A stretch of DNA of 42,006 nucleotides from an uncultured Geobacteraceae bacterium (GTDB taxonomy: Bacteria > Desulfobacterota > Desulfuromonadia > Geobacterales > CAIOGM01): the NCBI GenBank assembly GCA_903902345.1, contig CAIUUR010000102.1, positions 1-42,006 on the forward strand, read 5' to 3'. Both the position numbers and the translations under genes were made by a program. How positions within the stretch are numbered: position 1 is the first letter of the stretch; every line of letters starts with the position of its first letter. Shown here in pieces: positions 37,268 through 42,006 of this stretch. The notes under the pieces are model-generated. The model made no database searches. It was not told the origin of the DNA and worked only from the letters and a program-made list of their open reading frames with translations.

Positions 37268-38557
37268 ATGGATACCACAACGATGACGCTGGAAGAGAAG
37301 ATCAGGATACTGGCGGAGAGCGCCCGGTATGACGTCTCCTGCTCCTCCAGCGGCAGCAGCCGGAGCAACACCAAGGGAGGAATAGGCAACGCCGCATCCA
37401 GCGGTATCTGTCACAGCTGGTCGGCAGATGGCCACTGCGTCTCGCTCCTCAAGATCCTCCTCACCAATATCTGCATTTACGACTGCGCCTACTGCCTCAA
37501 TCGCCGAAGCAACGACATCCGCCGCGTCGCCCTGACGCCGGAGGAGGTGGCGGAGCTTACTATCAACTTCTACCGCCGCAACTACATCGAAGGACTCTTT
37601 CTCAGCACCGGCGTGGTGCGAAACCCCGACTACACCATGGAACTCCTCATCCGTACGGTGCGCACCCTCCGGGAAGAGCACCGATTCAACGGCTATATTC
37701 ACCTGAAACTGGTGCCGGGAGCCGATCCGCTTCTGGTGGAGCAAGCAGGGAGAATGGTGGATCGGGTCAGCATCAACCTGGAACTCCCCACCCGGGGTAG
37801 TCTGGCCCTCCTGGCGCCGGACAAGAGTCGGGAGGCGATCCTTCTTCCCATGCGTCAGGTAAGCGGACTCATTACCGCCCGCCGGGACCAGGGGCGAAAC
37901 GCCCCCCCCTTCGTACCCGCCGGTCAGAGCACCCAAGTCATCATCGGCGCAACCCCGGACAGCGATTTTCGGATCATGACGATTTCGGAACAGCTCTACC
38001 AGCGGATGGGGCTCAAGCGGGTCTACTACTCCGCCTACGTTCCGGTGGCCGGCGACCCACGACTTCCGGCCCTCATCGCCACGCCGCTTCTGGCTCGGGA
38101 GCACCGACTGTACCAGGCGGACTGGCTTCTCCGCTTCTACGGCTTCAGGGCGGACGAACTGCTGGACGCCGGCTCCCCCGACCTGGATCAGGAGCTGGAC
38201 CCCAAGACGGGTTGGGCCCTGCGCCATCGGCAACTCTTTCCCGTGGAGGTGAATCGAGCCGAGTACGAGGTGCTGCTCCGGGTCCCCGGAATCGGGGTCC
38301 GTTCGGCAAAACGGATCGTTCGGGCCCGCCGGGTGCAGCGCCTCCGGCGGGAGGAGCTGGCGAAGCTGGGGGTGGTTATGAAGCGGGCCCGTTATTTTCT
38401 CACCGCGGACGGAGCAGGGTCAGAGGGAACGGATCTTTCCCCGGAACGGTTGAAGGAACTCCTTCTCCCGGGAAAAAAACGACGGAGTGATTCCGGGCAG
38501 CTATCACTCTTTCCCCCGGACCCCCGTGATCTCAGCGGCATCACGGGGGAGCTCTGA
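37268..38557 (+). CDS. putative DNA modification/repair radical SAM protein with C-terminal helix-hairpin-helix
   Basis: CIYDCAYC (CxxxCxxC); HhH LLRVPGIGVRSAKRIVRARR; N-terminal ARYDVSCSSSGSSRSNTKGG...GICHSWSADGHCVSLLKILLTN resembles the TIGR03916-type family. Confidence 0.9.
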   Translation: MDTTTMTLEEKIRILAESARYDVSCSSSGSSRSNTKGGIGNAASSGICHSWSADGHCVSLLKILLTNICIYDCAYCLNRRSNDIRRVALTPEEVAELTINFYRRNYIEGLFLSTGVVRNPDYTMELLIRTVRTLREEHRFNGYIHLKLVPGADPLLVEQAGRMVDRVSINLELPTRGSLALLAPDKSREAILLPMRQVSGLITARRDQGRNAPPFVPAGQSTQVIIGATPDSDFRIMTISEQLYQRMGLKRVYYSAYVPVAGDPRLPALIATPLLAREHRLYQADWLLRFYGFRADELLDAGSPDLDQELDPKTGWALRHRQLFPVEVNRAEYEVLLRVPGIGVRSAKRIVRARRVQRLRREELAKLGVVMKRARYFLTADGAGSEGTDLSPERLKELLLPGKKRRSDSGQLSLFPPDPRDLSGITGEL

Positions 38558-39294
38558 TGGCGGTCTGGCGCTATGACGGCACCTTTTCCGGCTTTCTCAC
38601 CCTCTGCGCAGAGCTGGTCACCCGGAGGGAGGAACCGGAGGGGATCATCTTCGGGGAATCCCTCCAGGCAGAGTTGTTCCGATCGACGGTCGATGTGGAA
38701 AACAATGATGCTCGGGCGGAAAAAATGCTGGGAGCCATAGCCGCCCGAATCTCTCCCGAAAGCTGCCGTACCCTTTGGTGTGCATTCCAGTCCCGGAAAG
38801 AGGGGGTGGAACTCCTCCTCTGGCGCTACCTACAGTTCGGGCGGGTGACCGGTGCGAAGTGCGACCGATTTCTGGCCCACCCCGCCGTGGCGCCGGTTCA
38901 CAAACTGGCACTCTCCGTGGGGCACGAAGCGCACACCGTCAGGGGAATCGTCCGGTTTCAGGAAACCGCGGGAGGACAGTGGTACGCGGCAGTGGAACCG
39001 GCCTACCAGATTCTGGAACTGATCGCACCGCACTTCGCTGCCCGCTGCGCTGATATGAACTGGCTCATCCACGACGTGCGGCGGAACCTGGCGGTGGCAT
39101 GGAACGGGTCGGAGTGGCGCCTCACCACCTTCGACGCCCAGGGAGTACCTCCGTTGTCGGCAAACGAAGCAACCTGGTCGGCGCTCTGGAGGAGCTATTT
39201 TGCTGCCGTCGCCATCCCCCAGCGGGCCAATGGTCGGCTTCAGCAACAACACCTCCCCAAACGGTTCCGAAAATATCTCACGGAATCGGTGTGA
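38557..39294 (+). CDS. DUF4130 (TIGR03915-type) putative DNA metabolism protein
   Basis: WRYDGTFSGFLTLC...RCADMNWLIHDVRRNLAVAWNGSEW...LWRSYFAAVAIPQRANGRLQQQHLPKRFRKYL; start directly follows the radical SAM stop. Confidence 0.9.
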   Translation: MAVWRYDGTFSGFLTLCAELVTRREEPEGIIFGESLQAELFRSTVDVENNDARAEKMLGAIAARISPESCRTLWCAFQSRKEGVELLLWRYLQFGRVTGAKCDRFLAHPAVAPVHKLALSVGHEAHTVRGIVRFQETAGGQWYAAVEPAYQILELIAPHFAARCADMNWLIHDVRRNLAVAWNGSEWRLTTFDAQGVPPLSANEATWSALWRSYFAAVAIPQRANGRLQQQHLPKRFRKYLTESV

Positions 39295-39422
39295 TCCATC
39301 CCGGAACCGACCTCACCATGTTACCCGTACCCTCATTTCCCCATATACTCATTGACTGTCGCCCCCTCCTTCATTATGATGACTTGCTGGAATAACGGAA
39401 AGTACGCAGGGGAGTAGAATTC

Positions 39423-40718
39423 ATGTCTCTTCTGAAACGAGCGACCCTGGTCCAGAAGCTCATTCTGAGCTATGCGGCCATGACCGTCTTCACCGTCGCC
39501 GCCCTGGGAAACGCCATCATGGGGCTCTACGCCCTCAACCGGGTCGCCGACTCCATCGTCTCCAGCGACCTGGTGGCAATCACCACGGCGGGAAAGTTGC
39601 GTGATTCGCTTCTGGCCCAGGAGGGATACCTCCGCAAATTCATCATCCTCAACGGTTCGGAATTCAGGACCCTCTTCGACAATCGTGACCAGGAGATCCG
39701 GAAGTCACTTGACCTGCTCAAGGGTAGCGGCCAGAACCGGCAACTGCCGGAGGTATACCGGCAGTACCGTGACTTCCGTGACGGAGCCGGTATCCTCTTC
39801 CAGGGGGGGAATGTCGACCAGAAGGCCGTGACCACGGCCGCTGACCGGACTCTGGCGGCGTTGGACGGCATCATCGCCGACCGGAACCGGCAGCTGACTG
39901 AAAAGATGGCCGAAGCCGACCGGAGCCGGATGGAGACGGTCCGCCTGACGCTGCTCCTCTCCTTTGCCGGCTTTATCTTCGCCATCAGTGTCGCCGGCTT
40001 CTTCGCTTTCAATATTTATCGAAGTATCACCAAGTTGAAGAAGGCGACCCATCGGATCGCTGCGGGGGATTTCGACTTCGACCCCCAGATTCCCTCCTCC
40101 GACGAGTTCGGAGAACTGGCCCACGATTTCACCAGCATGGCGGCCAAGCTGAAGCTTCTGGAGGAGGTCAGCCTGGACGCAAGCCCCCTGACCCGACTCC
40201 CCGGCAATATCGCCATCGAACGGTCGCTGAACCGGCGTCTCAAGGGAGGGGAATCTTTTGCCCTCTGCTATGTTGATCTGGACAATTTCAAGTCCTACAA
40301 TGATCGTTACGGCTATGTTCCGGCCAGCGACATCATCAAGATGACCGGCGAGATCATCTACGACGCGGTGAAGAAACATGGTGACGACAGCGATTTCGTC
40401 GGCCACATCGGCGGCGACGATTTCGTCATGATCATCGGTTCGGACAAGATCACCGCCGTCTGTGACACGGTCATCCAGGAGTTCACCACGGGGATCAAGG
40501 GGTATTACAGCCAGGAGGACCTGGCTGCGGGCTCCATCAACGGAGTGGACCGCTACGGGGTGCCACGGGAATTCCCCATCATGACCATCTCCATCGCGGC
40601 CCTGGATTGCCGAAAAGGTGATTACGCCTCGGCCGCCGACATCGCCCGGGCTGCCGCCGAGATCAAGGACCAGGTGAAAGTCGCTCCCGGCAGCAACTAT
40701 TTCATTCATCGACGGTGA
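39423..40718 (+). CDS. membrane HAMP-GGDEF protein, Hypr-like dinucleotide cyclase candidate
   Basis: N-terminal TM plus periplasmic helical sensor, second TM, HAMP, GGDEF with DLDNFKSYNDRYGYVPASDII and GHIGGDDFVMI. Confidence 0.9.
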   Translation: MSLLKRATLVQKLILSYAAMTVFTVAALGNAIMGLYALNRVADSIVSSDLVAITTAGKLRDSLLAQEGYLRKFIILNGSEFRTLFDNRDQEIRKSLDLLKGSGQNRQLPEVYRQYRDFRDGAGILFQGGNVDQKAVTTAADRTLAALDGIIADRNRQLTEKMAEADRSRMETVRLTLLLSFAGFIFAISVAGFFAFNIYRSITKLKKATHRIAAGDFDFDPQIPSSDEFGELAHDFTSMAAKLKLLEEVSLDASPLTRLPGNIAIERSLNRRLKGGESFALCYVDLDNFKSYNDRYGYVPASDIIKMTGEIIYDAVKKHGDDSDFVGHIGGDDFVMIIGSDKITAVCDTVIQEFTTGIKGYYSQEDLAAGSINGVDRYGVPREFPIMTISIAALDCRKGDYASAADIARAAAEIKDQVKVAPGSNYFIHRR

Positions 40719-40721
40719 CCC

Positions 40722-41315
40722 GTGAATAGAATTTTCTCACCCCTGCTCATCCTCTTTGCCTTGGCTTCCGGGGGGTGTGCCACCCTGAGTACGTTTTTCG
40801 GTCAGGCGCCGGAGCCACCCGCCGCGCCGGAACCCCACAAGCCTCCCCCCCCTCCCCGCGTGACACCACTCCCCCCCCCAAAGAGTCCGGCACTCCAGCT
40901 GGTCCGGGCACGAGAGCTGATGCAGAGCGGCAAGGATGAAGCTGCGCGGGAGCTGCTCCAGAAGATAAGCTCTGAGAAAAGCATCCCCGGCGTCACCGAC
41001 GAGGCGCTGTTTCACCAAGGACTCCTGAGCCTGAGAAACGAACATGAGACCGGCGGCTATCCCCAGACCCGCCAGCTCCTGGAGCGACTCATCCACGACT
41101 ACCCGGGAAGCGTCTGGGCCGTTCAGGCCGCCCCGCTGAATGATCTCCTCATGGCGTACTGGCAATCCGAGATCTCTCTCATCAAAGCACGGCGTCAGAT
41201 CAAGGGGCTGGAGAAATCAAACAACTCTCTCACCAGGGAAAACAAGGAGATGCACCTCAATATCGAAAAGCTGAAGAGTCTGGAGCAGGAACTGGGGCAG
41301 AAAAGCAGGAGATAA
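40722..41315 (+). CDS. Pro-rich lipoprotein with TPR-like and coiled-coil segments
   Basis: Lipobox ALASGGC; Pro-rich linker; ARELMQSGKDEAARELLQKI...YPQTRQLLERLIHDYPGS; C-terminal coiled coil; GTG start right after the cyclase. Confidence 0.8.
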   Translation: MNRIFSPLLILFALASGGCATLSTFFGQAPEPPAAPEPHKPPPPPRVTPLPPPKSPALQLVRARELMQSGKDEAARELLQKISSEKSIPGVTDEALFHQGLLSLRNEHETGGYPQTRQLLERLIHDYPGSVWAVQAAPLNDLLMAYWQSEISLIKARRQIKGLEKSNNSLTRENKEMHLNIEKLKSLEQELGQKSRR

Positions 41316-41325
41316 AAAAACGTTG

Positions 41326-41358
41326 ACCGTTCACCGAAAGAAACGAACGGTGAACGGT
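41326..41358. repeat. hairpin built from GAACGGT heptamers
   Basis: ACCGTTCACCG (41326-41336) / CGGTGAACGGT (41348-41358); right side reads GAACGGT GAACGGT. Confidence 0.75.
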
Positions 41359-41379
41359 TTATTCTGAAAAGAGCATTTG

Positions 41380-41506
41380 CACGCGGAGACGCGGAGAATG
41401 CCAAGCAAAACAAGTCGATTACAGAGGCATCACCTTCACCTGATTGGTGCAGACTTAGCCTTTCCCAACGTCTTGATTTTCTCCGCGATCTCCGCGTCTC
41501 CGCGTG
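41380..41506. repeat. 127-bp element with perfect 18-bp terminal inverted repeats
   Basis: CACGCGGAGACGCGGAGA (41380-41397) and TCTCCGCGTCTCCGCGTG (41489-41506). Confidence 0.88.
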
Positions 41507-41527
41507 ATGAACTGCCGTTTTTTAGGT

Positions 41528-42006
41528 TTACTTTATCCCCGCTTCCTGGGCCAAGGCCCGCCAGGCGGGGAGACTCCGCTCTATCATGGACTTATCCACG
41601 CAGTAGGCGATCCGGAAGTAGCCGGGAGCGCCGAATCCGGCGCCGGGGACGAGGAGTATCTGGTGCTTCTGGGCCAGACGGACGAACTCCACATCATCGG
41701 CAAAGGGTGACTTGGGAAAGAGGTAGAAGGCGCCGTCGGGACGAACCATGCTGAACCCCATCTCGGTGAGGTAGTGATAGAGGATATCCCGCTTCTCCTG
41801 ATAGGCCGCGATATCCACCGATTCCCGCTGCAACCGGGCCACCAGGCGCTGCATGAGGGCCGGGGCGTTGACGAACCCCAGCGTCCGGTTACAAAAGATC
41901 GCCCCCTCCATGAAAAGCTCCACGTGAGTCATCCGGGGATTGACCGCCAGATAGCCGATCCGTTCACCGGGGAGGGCCAGGTCCTTACTGTGGGAAGTGA
42001 CAATGA
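41528..42006 (-). CDS. pyridoxal-phosphate class I/II aminotransferase, C-terminal part (5' end outside window)
   Basis: Open frame to the window edge: IVTSHSKDLALPGERIGYLAVNPRMTHVELF (PLP-Lys motif SHSKDLALPGERIGY), DGAFYLFPKSPF, FRIAYC. Confidence 0.88.
   Translation of the reverse strand, partial: IVTSHSKDLALPGERIGYLAVNPRMTHVELFMEGAIFCNRTLGFVNAPALMQRLVARLQRESVDIAAYQEKRDILYHYLTEMGFSMVRPDGAFYLFPKSPFADDVEFVRLAQKHQILLVPGAGFGAPGYFRIAYCVDKSMIERSLPAWRALAQEAGIK

Noticed and set aside
37118-38233. 371-aa minus-strand ORF opposite the radical SAM gene
   Set aside because: The plus-strand product has CxxxCxxC and HhH motifs; the antisense ORF has none.
39705-40709. 334-aa minus-strand ORF opposite the HAMP-GGDEF gene
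   Set aside because: Antisense shadow; GGDEF motifs prove the plus strand is coding.
41504-41754. Small plus-strand ORFs opposite the aminotransferase
   Set aside because: Antisense to a clear PLP aminotransferase C-terminus (SHSKDLALPGERIGY upstream).

Overview
This 42 kb window looks like a chromosomal, high-GC segment of a Desulfuromonadales/Geobacter-like bacterium; that placement is inferred from gene content and repeat style, not from a search. It is densely coded. I see no rRNA, tRNA, CRISPR array, transposase or phage module. Recognisable loci are: OmpA-type lipoprotein + Smr; rpe + Nudix; amidohydrolase; DUF4212/sodium-solute symporter + DUF294-like protein + TIM-barrel protein; aldo/keto reductase; cydAB; a chemotaxis transducer with a C-terminal sensor; a Pal-like lipoprotein; YVTN propeller + DUF2127; glnA/glnB with a sigma54-type site; a fur-feoB-Cys-rich-DtxR/FeoA iron operon with a 7-1-7 palindrome upstream; pyruvate carboxylase; an isochorismatase-fold protein lacking catalytic residues; a FabMG-like protein; dnaB; a REC-GGDEF protein; bioB-bioD-bioA with a BirA-box-like site; a sulfotransferase; a radical-SAM/HhH + DUF4130 pair; a HAMP-GGDEF protein with an Asp-to-Ser change at the base-recognition position (Hypr-like); and the 3' part of a PLP aminotransferase. 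The leads I rank highest are the Hypr-like cyclase, the radical-SAM/DUF4130 pair without a visible UDG, two apparent pseudoenzymes (isochorismatase fold and DUF294 nucleotidyltransferase), and a series of palindromic or period-7 repeats in many intergenic gaps. All family assignments come from motif reading; no database search was run.
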